A DNA stretch of 28,616 bases. Origin: Euryarchaeota archaeon UBA111 (lineage in GTDB: Archaea; Thermoplasmatota; Poseidoniia; Poseidoniales; Poseidoniaceae). The stretch covers positions 1 to 28,616 of the forward strand of contig DAWS01000084.1 of assembly GCA_002506025.1 (NCBI GenBank), in the 5' to 3' direction. Of the stretch, positions 16,047 to 23,271 are shown in pieces. Each line of letters opens with the position of its first letter. The stretch's first letter is position 1. The position numbers were made by a program, and so were the translations under genes. The notes beneath the pieces are model-generated. The model was not told where the DNA came from. It did not search any database and was given only the letters and a program-made list of their open reading frames with translations.

Positions 16047-16055
16047 AATAATATT
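16047..16055 (+). promoter_or_regulatory. TATA-like box upstream of the coiled-coil/Psd/RaSEA operon
   Basis: AATAATATT lies in the 97-base gap after the aminopeptidase gene. Archaeal spacing predicts transcription starting near 16078-16082, at or near ATG 16080 of the small upstream frame. Confidence 0.35.
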
Positions 16056-16061
16056 GACCTA

Positions 16062-16121
16062 ATGAGGCGTTCCTTTGATATGGGGTGTATGAGTGGGGTT
16101 ATTGAAGAGGATATACTCTAG
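16062..16121 (+). CDS. Possible small upstream ORF (19 codons) in the operon leader
   Basis: An ATG at 16062 opens MRRSFDMGCMSGVIEEDIL and stops at the TAG at 16119-16121. Internal ATGs at 16080 and 16089 would give 13 or 10 residues. The stop codon is part of TAGGTGAT, the ribosome site of the next gene, the same arrangement that joins the next two gene pairs. ATG 16080 falls where a transcript from the TATA-like box at 16047 would start. Too short to judge by composition; it may be chance. Confidence 0.2.
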   Translation: MRRSFDMGCMSGVIEEDIL

Positions 16122-16129
16122 GTGATTGT

Positions 16130-16957
16130 ATGGCGGATGAGGGAACAATAACTCCAGAGATTCGAATTAGCGAACTTGAAGATGCACTTGCTACTGAAAC
16201 CGAGAGGCTACAGAAATTATTCGCTGCATATGAAGGGCAAGAAAAAGACTTACTAGATGCGAGAGCAGAAATTGAGGTTTTGGAAAAGGAAATCATTGAG
16301 AGAGAAATCGAAAAAGAAGCCCAAGAATCACTAATTGCAGAAAAGGACTTCCGCATCAGAGATCTCGAAATGAAGGCGACAAAAGCCGACAAAAGAGTCG
16401 AGCACCTTGAGCCAGAACTTGAGAAAATGGAGGAGAAATATTCCCGAGAAAAAGACCGTCTTGGTAAAATCTTCAATATTGCAACAGAATTAGACGATGA
16501 TTTGAAACTCGCCGTTGCCGAAATGAAGGCTAGAGACGATTGGTATGTTTCCCACATGACCTTGTTCGAAGATTTGAATAAGGCAATCAAGGAACGTTAT
16601 GAGATGATTGAGCGAGCGGTTGAAGCAGAGCGTAAATCCCAGCACATGGCAAGAGCATTCGAAGAACGAGTCGATGAGATGGTTGATGCTCGTGCTGCCG
16701 AGATGACTGTTGAGGAAGCTGAAGAGATTAATTCCAAACCAATTGATGGCGCAGAAGAAACCGCTGACTCAGAGCAAGTTGATGAAGCGATTGACAATGC
16801 GGCAGCTGAACCGACAGAAACCGAGAATGCCGAAGCAGCAGATTCTGAAGAACCAGCAGAAGAAGCGCCAACTGAGGAAGCGCCAGCGGAAGCGGCTCCA
16901 GCATCTGCTCCAGCGCCAACATGGGGCGATGATGAAGATCCTTGGGCTGACAATTAG
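16130..16957 (+). CDS. Coiled-coil protein with acidic Ala/Glu/Pro-rich tail, function unknown
   Basis: I do not recognise a named family. The 275-residue protein begins with a short linker. A long heptad-rich coiled coil follows at about residues 10-115 (many Glu, Lys, Leu; 'LEKEIIEREIEKEAQESLI'). Then come a conserved-looking middle part, 'DDWYVSHMTLFEDLNKAI', and more helix to about 200. The tail (about 200-275) is low-complexity Glu/Ala/Pro with APTEEAPAEAAP-type repeats, ending 'WGDDEDPWADN'. No signal peptide or membrane segment is seen, so it is probably cytoplasmic and possibly a scaffold. The start is well marked by AGGTGATTGT before ATG 16130. It is eight bases from the decarboxylase gene and shares its ribosome-site style, so the two are likely co-expressed. 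Confidence 0.7.
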   Translation: MADEGTITPEIRISELEDALATETERLQKLFAAYEGQEKDLLDARAEIEVLEKEIIEREIEKEAQESLIAEKDFRIRDLEMKATKADKRVEHLEPELEKMEEKYSREKDRLGKIFNIATELDDDLKLAVAEMKARDDWYVSHMTLFEDLNKAIKERYEMIERAVEAERKSQHMARAFEERVDEMVDARAAEMTVEEAEEINSKPIDGAEETADSEQVDEAIDNAAAEPTETENAEAADSEEPAEEAPTEEAPAEAAPASAPAPTWGDDEDPWADN

Positions 16958-16965
16958 GTGATACC

Positions 16966-17811
16966 ATGGGCGGCCTTGCTAGGGGCGGCCATGCCCCAGT
17001 GCTGATTACTTTCATGATGGGCTCTAGCGCCATCATCATTGGAGTAATGATCGATTCACTCAACGGTCTAATGCACCTCTTCGGAGTATTGTGCTGGATG
17101 ACGTCAGCGTTTTTCGTTAATTTTTGGCGTGACCCCGATCGTAAGATTCCCAATGACGATGATGTCCTAGTTTCTCCTGCTGATGGACATGTGATGTTTG
17201 TCCGACGCGAGCGAGCCACCGGCAGAAGGCCGAACTCAGAAGAGGCCAAATCAGATCTAATCGAAGTGGATGAACTAACTGGACCTTGGTATCCCGAACC
17301 GTTGGCAAATCCGCAAGAGTTCGCAACTGAGCAAAGATTTGAGGCTGTAAAGCCCGGACAGGAATCTCAAACAGATGTATTCAGAGTTGCTGTATTCATG
17401 TCTCCACTTGATGTCCATGTCAATCGTTCGCCTTGCGCCGCAACAATTGAACGAATGGAACATCGCACTGGACACGGTCGGAAAAGAGGACCATTTCTAC
17501 CTGCAATGAAAAAAGAAAGTGAGCACAATGAGCGAGTAAGAACGGTATTTTTGTCAGGTGACGACTTACGTATCGAGGTATGTCAAATATCTGGCGCTCT
17601 TGCTCGAACAATCGTTCCTTGGGCGGGCGTTGGTGATAAATTACGCAGAGGCCAGAGATACGGTATGATAAGACTCGGTTCAAGGGTCGATATTAGGGTG
17701 CCAGCTAATCTGTTTGAACCGGTTGTTGAATCTGCGGAGTCTGGTAACCCAGAATTGCCTAAAGGGCAGTTCGTCCAGGCTGGCTCTTCCATATTGTTCA
17801 GAAGTAAATAG
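16966..17811 (+). CDS. psd: Phosphatidylserine/archaetidylserine decarboxylase-like (pyruvoyl) enzyme
   Basis: This 281-residue protein belongs to the Psd family, which decarboxylates serine phospholipids to ethanolamine phospholipids; the archaeal substrate would be archaetidylserine. Two N-terminal membrane helices (about 8-28 and 32-52) precede 'FWRDPDRKIP', the family FxRxPxR motif, then 'LVSPADGHV' and 'MSPLDVHVNRSP' with the catalytic histidine region. The self-cleavage site is in 'IRLGSRVDI', where Ser239 would become the pyruvoyl group. The protein is longer than the usual archaeal form because of an insert near 85-130 rich in charged residues and proline. The start has TAGGTGATACC before ATG 16966, and the TAG is the stop of the previous gene. 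It likely makes ethanolamine lipid headgroups. Confidence 0.87.
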   Translation: MGGLARGGHAPVLITFMMGSSAIIIGVMIDSLNGLMHLFGVLCWMTSAFFVNFWRDPDRKIPNDDDVLVSPADGHVMFVRRERATGRRPNSEEAKSDLIEVDELTGPWYPEPLANPQEFATEQRFEAVKPGQESQTDVFRVAVFMSPLDVHVNRSPCAATIERMEHRTGHGRKRGPFLPAMKKESEHNERVRTVFLSGDDLRIEVCQISGALARTIVPWAGVGDKLRRGQRYGMIRLGSRVDIRVPANLFEPVVESAESGNPELPKGQFVQAGSSILFRSK

Positions 17812-17820
17812 GTGATTGTC

Positions 17821-18987
17821 ATGGATAAGAATATCTCACTAACCCTTGTTGGTAATAATCCCAAGCCAGCAAAAATCCATCACTTAGTTAAGGCTCCAGC
17901 AAATACTCCATGGGCAAGAGAAAAGCAACAATCCTGGGATGCCAATAAACCAGCAACGGTTTATGTCACGCCAGAGACCTTGCCAGATGGAACCCCATGT
18001 AGCGCAGTAACCGTTATTCTACGCACAAAAGGATGTCACTGGTGGTGGTCAAGTGGCTGCACATTTTGTGGATATTTCAATGATACCCGCGATGATGTAA
18101 CCAATGAAAACCTTCATTCACAATGGGAGTTAGCAAAGCAGCAACATGATAATTTTGCTGGCCAATCAATGGTAAAAATCTACACGTCTGGTTCTTTGCT
18201 TGAAGACCGTGAAATACCTATTCAATTTCAGGAAACAGTATTGCGAGAATGCCATGAATTAGGCAAAGAACTGATTGTTGAAAGCCGTTGCGAACAGCTG
18301 ACAGAGGAAAAGCTATCTTGGGCGACATCAATTAATCCATCATTCACCGTAGCAATTGGTTTAGAAGCATATGATGATGAGGTCCTTCGCTTCCATGTTA
18401 ACAAGGGATTTACCACAAAATCTTGGGATAGAGCAGTGGTAAACCTCAGAAAATTCAATTTGCGGATTAAGACCTATCTGATGTTCAAACCGCCATTTAT
18501 GTCTGAGAAAGATGCTCTCGACCACGGCGTAAGATGGATCAAAGATGTAGCAGGCCGAAGCGATGAGATTTCAGTGAATCCAATGAATATTCAGCGCGGG
18601 ACGGTTATAGACAGATTACACAGACACAATGAGTATCGCCCACCATGGCTTTGGTCCCTGGTTGAAATGATTAAGCAAGCACATCCACACATCTATCCTG
18701 ATGGCGGTGTTAACGGCTCTCCCGATCAAGTTTGCCGTCTGATTGTTCATCCAACCGCTGGAGGAAAAATTCGGGGCGCTCACAATTGTGGTAGTTGCGA
18801 TAAATTTGTCGTTGCGGCCATCGAACGCTATGCAGTAAGCGGGGATTTGCGAGAATTTGACGGACTATCTTGTGAATGCGAGTCCGTTTGGCGAGAAGAG
18901 TTAGCGCTCGAATCTGCCCTTCCTTTGCCGTTGGGCATCTCGCAGCCTAGACGAGGTAACCGTATTGAGAATCTCCGCTCGCTATGA
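17821..18987 (+). CDS. raSEA: RaSEA, radical SAM enzyme of archaeosine biosynthesis
   Basis: This 388-residue protein matches RaSEA, the radical SAM partner of ArcS that converts the lysine adduct of preQ0 in tRNA position 15 to archaeosine, a modification typical of archaea. The cluster motif is in 'KGCHWWWSSGCTFCGYFND', with C72, C80 and C83 (C-x7-C-x2-C, an atypical radical SAM spacing). Downstream are 'KIYTSGSLLED', 'IVESRCEQL', 'VAIGLEAYDDEVL', and C-terminal cysteines in 'HNCGSCDKF' and 'SCECES' that may bind metal. I chose ATG 17821 because GGTGATTGTC is an ideal ribosome site for it; GTG 17812 lies inside that site. No arcS or tgtA gene is in the window. A biological link with the lipid enzyme upstream is unclear. 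Confidence 0.9.
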   Translation: MDKNISLTLVGNNPKPAKIHHLVKAPANTPWAREKQQSWDANKPATVYVTPETLPDGTPCSAVTVILRTKGCHWWWSSGCTFCGYFNDTRDDVTNENLHSQWELAKQQHDNFAGQSMVKIYTSGSLLEDREIPIQFQETVLRECHELGKELIVESRCEQLTEEKLSWATSINPSFTVAIGLEAYDDEVLRFHVNKGFTTKSWDRAVVNLRKFNLRIKTYLMFKPPFMSEKDALDHGVRWIKDVAGRSDEISVNPMNIQRGTVIDRLHRHNEYRPPWLWSLVEMIKQAHPHIYPDGGVNGSPDQVCRLIVHPTAGGKIRGAHNCGSCDKFVVAAIERYAVSGDLREFDGLSCECESVWREELALESALPLPLGISQPRRGNRIENLRSL

Positions 18988-19077
18988 CCGGATTTCACAT
19001 TATCTGCTACTGAATGTTTATCATCACTCTACTAGTGGGTTGGATTGACCCCTACGGGGTCAAACGGGGGAAATAGG

Positions 19078-19347
19078 ATGAACAACACAATATTGCCAGA
19101 TGTCACGGTCGGCTCAGGACAACCATCTATGGGAAGAGTCGCCCTCACCCTTATGTTCGTTGGAATGTTTGGGCTATTCGCCTTATTTGCCAACGTTTTC
19201 GGTTGGGACTCGATGCCAATTCTCGGCGATATAGTCCCGCTTATTGGTAACCTTGGTGGTAGCGGGATTTGGTATTACTTAGTCGGACTACTAATTGGCA
19301 TTGGCGTCATAGTAGCGACCCTAATTGGTGAGGTCGTCGTCGAATAG
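19078..19347 (+). CDS. Small two-helix membrane protein
   Basis: This 89-residue protein has two hydrophobic segments (about 19-41 and 64-86) joined by a Gly/Pro-rich loop, 'SMPILGDIVPLIGNLGGSG'. I do not recognise a family. It starts at ATG 19078 with GGGGGAAATAGG upstream and ends 13 bases before the next gene, whose ribosome site lies in that gap. The arrangement suggests an accessory subunit of the large membrane protein that follows, as small proteins often accompany oxidase-type subunit I. Nothing else supports that. The 90-base gap between RaSEA and this gene shows no clear promoter. Confidence 0.6.
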   Translation: MNNTILPDVTVGSGQPSMGRVALTLMFVGMFGLFALFANVFGWDSMPILGDIVPLIGNLGGSGIWYYLVGLLIGIGVIVATLIGEVVVE

Positions 19348-19360
19348 ACGGAGGGATGAC

Positions 19361-21553
19361 ATGGAGCCAGTATTCATTGCCTCAGGGATTTTGCTTGTCG
19401 TATTAGTGATTGTGTCCTACTATGTGACTAACGGTATAGGAACAATGGGCGCACCCATGCGTCAGTTCGCTTTGTTTCTGATGAACAAGGCTCCCGTCGG
19501 CTTAGTTGATTTATTCAAAGACGAACCAGGAAGCGGTAGTCGGACATGGATGAAATATGGAACCGGCTGGTTTTTGCTGGCGGTAATATGTGGATTTATT
19601 GGCATCTGGCACAAATATGATCCTACAGCACTAGATTCTCTTGCCAGTATTGGTTGGTCTTATGACGATGGTTCAGCATTGGCTGATTTCACAAATTCAG
19701 TAATGGGTATCGCATTCACATATCTACTAGTCGGAGGTTGTTTAGTTGCCGTATCGAGAGTAGGCGAGAAGCGTTTAGCTAGCGAAGCCAATGCTTCGAT
19801 GGTTGCAGTGCTATACACCGCTTCAATGTCATTTAGCCTAATCTTAATACCGATAATCTTCAGATTTGTCGATTTGACTGATGAACAAAGCATCAGGGAT
19901 TTGATTACCTTGATGACTACTTATGTTGTATCGAGTCTGTTGTTTATCGCTCTGCTTATGAATGTCTTAGCAACCTATTCGACTAGGGGCGAGGGCACTT
20001 CATCTGTCACAGCTTGGTTCCTCATAATGGCGATAGTCGCTCGTCTTATTGGCTCTCTTTACCACGTGCTCGGAGAAGTCACCGATAATACACAAATGGT
20101 TTGGCTATCCGAGCGAGTACTCGACGGATGGGTTCCTTTGGCGCTGATGTTTGCTCTTGCTTATCACGTGATTCCTCATTCAGCCAAGGCACCGGTGTGG
20201 TCTGCTTCGCTACTTAACGCCAATATGGTCTTGCTATTTGTTACCGTACCACCGTTCTTCATGACCGAAGCAAATGCAGGCGAATTATTACAAAATGTGG
20301 GAGCGCTCCTGTTGACGTTTTCGATGTTGCCAATATTTGCTGGCTCCATTAATCTGCTAGTTACAGCTTCAGCCAACTCAGGTAATGTGTTGAAGAATCC
20401 GGGCTCACTAGCGGCAACCTTAGCCATGTTCTTGTTACCGATTTTTGCTGTGGGAGGTTACTTTACTGGCATGGATACACTGACTGGAACGGATAAGATG
20501 CTAACCATGTCAACCACCATTGACGATGGCTTCATGTTCACAGTCGGCGGTTTGATGATGCTATCAGCGATTTTTTCCTCATACCCCCTTGCTGCAGGTA
20601 AAAAACTAGCAGATTCGTCAAGAGGTAGTATGGCAGCATGGTTCATGATGTTCGGTGGTTTAGCAGCAACAATCACTATGCTAATCGGTGATTTCACTGA
20701 GAAGGCAGTTATAGATTCAGGTATTGAAGATGTAGTAGCCTCTACCTCAGGATTTTATCTCACCGCCGCAGCGTTGTTTTACCTAGTGGCCATTGCTGTA
20801 GTGCTATCGACCTTGGTGCTAATTAGAACAGGTACCTCCCCACAGAAATTAACAGAAGTCGCATCAGCCGAATCTGATGTCGAAACCTACACTCTTGTTG
20901 AAGGTACAACAACAACTATCCAACAATTGATTGGCAGAGGTGTTGGTGTCAACACAACTCTAGTTGTTGGCGACACGGTTGACGATGAAGGGGGCTCGAC
21001 AGTAATCGCAGTATCCGCTTCATTATACAACGACGAGGTAACTGAATTCCCTGAGGAAGCAACTGAAGATGTCGTAGAAGTCGACGATAAAGGGCCCGAT
21101 AAGCAACTTGTCATGCTAGTTGACTACCTAAAGAAAACCAATCAATCAGTGTTTGAATTCTTTAAGTCAATTGACCTTGACGATTCGGGTAATATCGATG
21201 GTTTCGAGTTTCAACAAGCACTGAAAACCAGCGACGTGGGTGATTATCCTCCATGGGAACTAGATGGGCTACTATCGGCCATAGATCTGGATAATGATGG
21301 TAAAATTAACCTTCCTGAATTAGACATAGCACTAGCACAAATTGCTGCAAAATATGCTCCTTCGGAACAAGATGAGTCTCCTGAAGAAGCACCCCATGAA
21401 GAAGCTGATTCGAAGGACACAGATGCTGCTAGCCATACTGAAGCATCGCTTGCTAAATTGAAGAAAGCTGAATTAATTGAAATTGCTAAAGATCTCGGAG
21501 TTTCTACTTCTGGAACAAAAAGCGACTTAACCTCCGCAATTTTAAACGCTTGA
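19361..21553 (+). CDS. Heme-copper-oxidase subunit I-like membrane protein with EF-hand pair and SAP-like motif
   Basis: This 730-residue protein has about 12 membrane helices (residues 1-490). Segments resemble cbb3-type subunit I (CcoN), most clearly 'LALMFALAYHVIPHSAKAPVWSASLLN' (260-286), which parallels CcoN 'YYxIPKxxGxPVYS'. The copper and heme histidines expected around it are not seen: the CcoN GHN position reads SER (250-252), GPHHLH reads VPPFFMT (296-302), and the late TIGHVHSG reads TTIDDGFMF (385-393). The tail carries two perfect calcium-binding EF-hand loops (605-616 and 642-653, with D-x-D-x-[SD]-G-x-I-x3-E), an acidic linker, and a C-terminal SAP-like motif, 'LKKAELIEIAKDLGVS' (700-715). 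GGAGGGATGAC precedes ATG 19361. It may be a ligand-less sensor or structural homologue, not an oxidase. Family placement is by eye. Confidence 0.6.
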   Translation: MEPVFIASGILLVVLVIVSYYVTNGIGTMGAPMRQFALFLMNKAPVGLVDLFKDEPGSGSRTWMKYGTGWFLLAVICGFIGIWHKYDPTALDSLASIGWSYDDGSALADFTNSVMGIAFTYLLVGGCLVAVSRVGEKRLASEANASMVAVLYTASMSFSLILIPIIFRFVDLTDEQSIRDLITLMTTYVVSSLLFIALLMNVLATYSTRGEGTSSVTAWFLIMAIVARLIGSLYHVLGEVTDNTQMVWLSERVLDGWVPLALMFALAYHVIPHSAKAPVWSASLLNANMVLLFVTVPPFFMTEANAGELLQNVGALLLTFSMLPIFAGSINLLVTASANSGNVLKNPGSLAATLAMFLLPIFAVGGYFTGMDTLTGTDKMLTMSTTIDDGFMFTVGGLMMLSAIFSSYPLAAGKKLADSSRGSMAAWFMMFGGLAATITMLIGDFTEKAVIDSGIEDVVASTSGFYLTAAALFYLVAIAVVLSTLVLIRTGTSPQKLTEVASAESDVETYTLVEGTTTTIQQLIGRGVGVNTTLVVGDTVDDEGGSTVIAVSASLYNDEVTEFPEEATEDVVEVDDKGPDKQLVMLVDYLKKTNQSVFEFFKSIDLDDSGNIDGFEFQQALKTSDVGDYPPWELDGLLSAIDLDNDGKINLPELDIALAQIAAKYAPSEQDESPEEAPHEEADSKDTDAASHTEASLAKLKKAELIEIAKDLGVSTSGTKSDLTSAILNA

Positions 21554-21566
21554 TGGGAGGCGGCGC

Positions 21567-22847
21567 ATGAAAATTGGTTTAGTCGGCAAACCTAATGTCG
21601 GCAAGTCAACGTTTTTTTCTTCGGCTACTCTAGCCAAGGTAGATATAGCAAACTACCCGTTTTGTACTATTGAACCTAATGTTGGAGTCGCTTTTATTGC
21701 TGCTAGACTAGATTGCCCTTGTAAAGAACTACGACAAAAGCTAGAAGCAGATGGCAGATTAGGACCGGCAGAAGAAAATGACCCACGCAAGGGTAGTATT
21801 TGTCAACCAAGAACCGGCACCTGTATCGGATTCAAACGTCTTGTGCCTTGTTACCTGGTTGATGTTGCTGGGCTTGTTCCAGGTGCTAGTGAAGGCAAAG
21901 GGAGGGGAAATGCTTTCCTCGCCGATTTATCGAATTGTGATGCTCTCATCCAAGTGGTAGATGCAGCAGCCTCAACAGATATTGAAGGCAATCCTATTTC
22001 ACCGGCGACAGATGTTAATACTGCATCACAGTCAATCCAACAAGAAATAGACTTCCTCAGCCTAGAACTCGATAACTGGATTTTGGGATTACTTGAGGAT
22101 AGTTGGTCCCGTGGTGTCAGAAGAGTTCAGTCTGAAGGTGAAAAGGGCATATTGAACTTTTTACATGACAAATTAACTGGTTTAGGCTCATCATTGGTAT
22201 TGGTAACTAGAGGATATGAGCAATTCAAAAATCAACATGATGAATCAACACCTCCTTGGGATTGGGATAAGGAGGTGTTGCAATTATTAGCACAAAATCT
22301 TCGCCGTGAATTATTCCCAATTCACATTGCAGCCAATAAAGCCGATATTGCAATCGATGGCGTGTTGAACTTAGTGGATGCGAATGGTATAATCGTGGCC
22401 TGCATGGCAGATATGGAACTTGGCTTGCGGAGAGCGTCATCGGCCGGCATGATTGATTATCAGATTGGTTCTGACAAATTTAGTATTGTCGATGACAGTA
22501 ATTTATCCACAAAACAACTCGATGCATTAAACAAAATGCAAGCAAAGTTGTCTGCGGTAGGATCGACAGGAGTTGCCAAAGTCATTGACAAGGTGCTTTT
22601 TGAACAACTTGACCACATAGTAGTCTATCCTGTGCAAGATGAAGGACAATGGACTGATGGTGAAGGTAAGATTCTCCCTGATGCTTTCGTAGTTCCTCAA
22701 GGCATCACTGCTAAACCATTGGCTTACAAGGTTCATAGCGACCTGGGTGATGGATTCATCAAAGGTGTCGATGGCAGAACCAGAAGAGCAGTTGGTGCTG
22801 ATTATGAGTTAATGAACGGTGACGTTTTGAAGATCCACTCAAAATAA
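21567..22847 (+). CDS. ychF: YchF/OLA1-family translation-associated GTPase (archaeal type)
   Basis: This 426-residue protein is a YchF-type P-loop NTPase, a ribosome-associated TRAFAC GTPase of the Obg group. Seen: G1 'GKPNVGKST' (7-15), 'YPFCTIEPNVG' (30-40) as the switch I region, G3 'DVAGLVPGASEGKGRGNAFL' (99-118), and G4 NKAD (257-260). Bacterial and eukaryotic YchF/OLA1 usually have a changed G4 (NxxE) and prefer ATP; NKAD here predicts GTP, as in archaeal homologues. An N-terminal cysteine cluster (CPCKEL, then CQ...CIGF) lies before G3. The C-terminal TGS domain is 'HIVVYPVQDE' onward, ending 'NGDVLKIHSK'. GGGAGG precedes ATG 21567. The gene ends immediately next to the convergent gene that follows. 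Confidence 0.92.
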   Translation: MKIGLVGKPNVGKSTFFSSATLAKVDIANYPFCTIEPNVGVAFIAARLDCPCKELRQKLEADGRLGPAEENDPRKGSICQPRTGTCIGFKRLVPCYLVDVAGLVPGASEGKGRGNAFLADLSNCDALIQVVDAAASTDIEGNPISPATDVNTASQSIQQEIDFLSLELDNWILGLLEDSWSRGVRRVQSEGEKGILNFLHDKLTGLGSSLVLVTRGYEQFKNQHDESTPPWDWDKEVLQLLAQNLRRELFPIHIAANKADIAIDGVLNLVDANGIIVACMADMELGLRRASSAGMIDYQIGSDKFSIVDDSNLSTKQLDALNKMQAKLSAVGSTGVAKVIDKVLFEQLDHIVVYPVQDEGQWTDGEGKILPDAFVVPQGITAKPLAYKVHSDLGDGFIKGVDGRTRRAVGADYELMNGDVLKIHSK

Positions 22848-23234
22848 TTAGTGACCCTTTGGACGTTCGTATTCAGGAGTAAGTCTTGCCATATTACCAG
22901 CGAAATGCGCACTTCTGATGAAGAACCATGCCGGCGCAAATAGCGTCAGGCCAATTAGGATGAGAAGAAAATAAAGCCCCCAGGGGTCGACAGAACTGAT
23001 ATACATACCCCATAAGGTCCACAGTACTGGTATGTAGAGGAACATGCTATACCTTCTTGCTACCAATGAGAGTCTAGCGTTGCGTAGTTTTTCACTGTAC
23101 AGATTAGCTACTTCTTCCTCTGTAGCGATTTTCATCTCTACTGCGCAACGAATACAAACTTGAGCCCGTGGGCCATTTCCGTGAATAAATTGATCACGGG
23201 TAAAAGTGCCCAGACAGTGCCTACAGGTTGGCAT
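22848..23234 (-). CDS. Zinc-ribbon, two-helix membrane protein, function unknown
   Basis: This 128-residue protein begins MPTCRHCLGTF with C4 and C7, followed by C27 and C30 in 'VCIRCAVEMKIA', a likely zinc ribbon. Two membrane helices follow (about 63-81 and 86-107). I recognise no named family. GAGGGGAGTTA directly before ATG 23234 supports this start; an upstream ATG at 23279 would add 15 residues and overlap the Pab gene. It is the last gene of the likely pabC-pabBA operon by direction and spacing (37 bases after the synthase stop), but no functional link is evident. Confidence 0.7.
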   Translation of the reverse strand: MPTCRHCLGTFTRDQFIHGNGPRAQVCIRCAVEMKIATEEEVANLYSEKLRNARLSLVARRYSMFLYIPVLWTLWGMYISSVDPWGLYFLLILIGLTLFAPAWFFIRSAHFAGNMARLTPEYERPKGH

Positions 23235-23271
23235 TAACTCCCCTCGTGTTAACCTAATAGGTCTTGATTCT

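Noticed and set aside
16820..16925. Short tandem repeat of gaagcgcca-type units
   Set aside because: It encodes the Glu/Ala/Pro tail of the coiled-coil protein; it is protein low complexity, not a CRISPR array or mobile element.
16597..16953. Ser/Ala-rich open frame on the minus strand
   Set aside because: It is the mirror of the Glu/Ala/Pro-rich tail of the coiled-coil gene; low complexity on the opposite strand keeps the frame open by chance.
17812..17820. GTG start for RaSEA
   Set aside because: The GTG is part of the GGTGAT ribosome site that serves ATG 17821.
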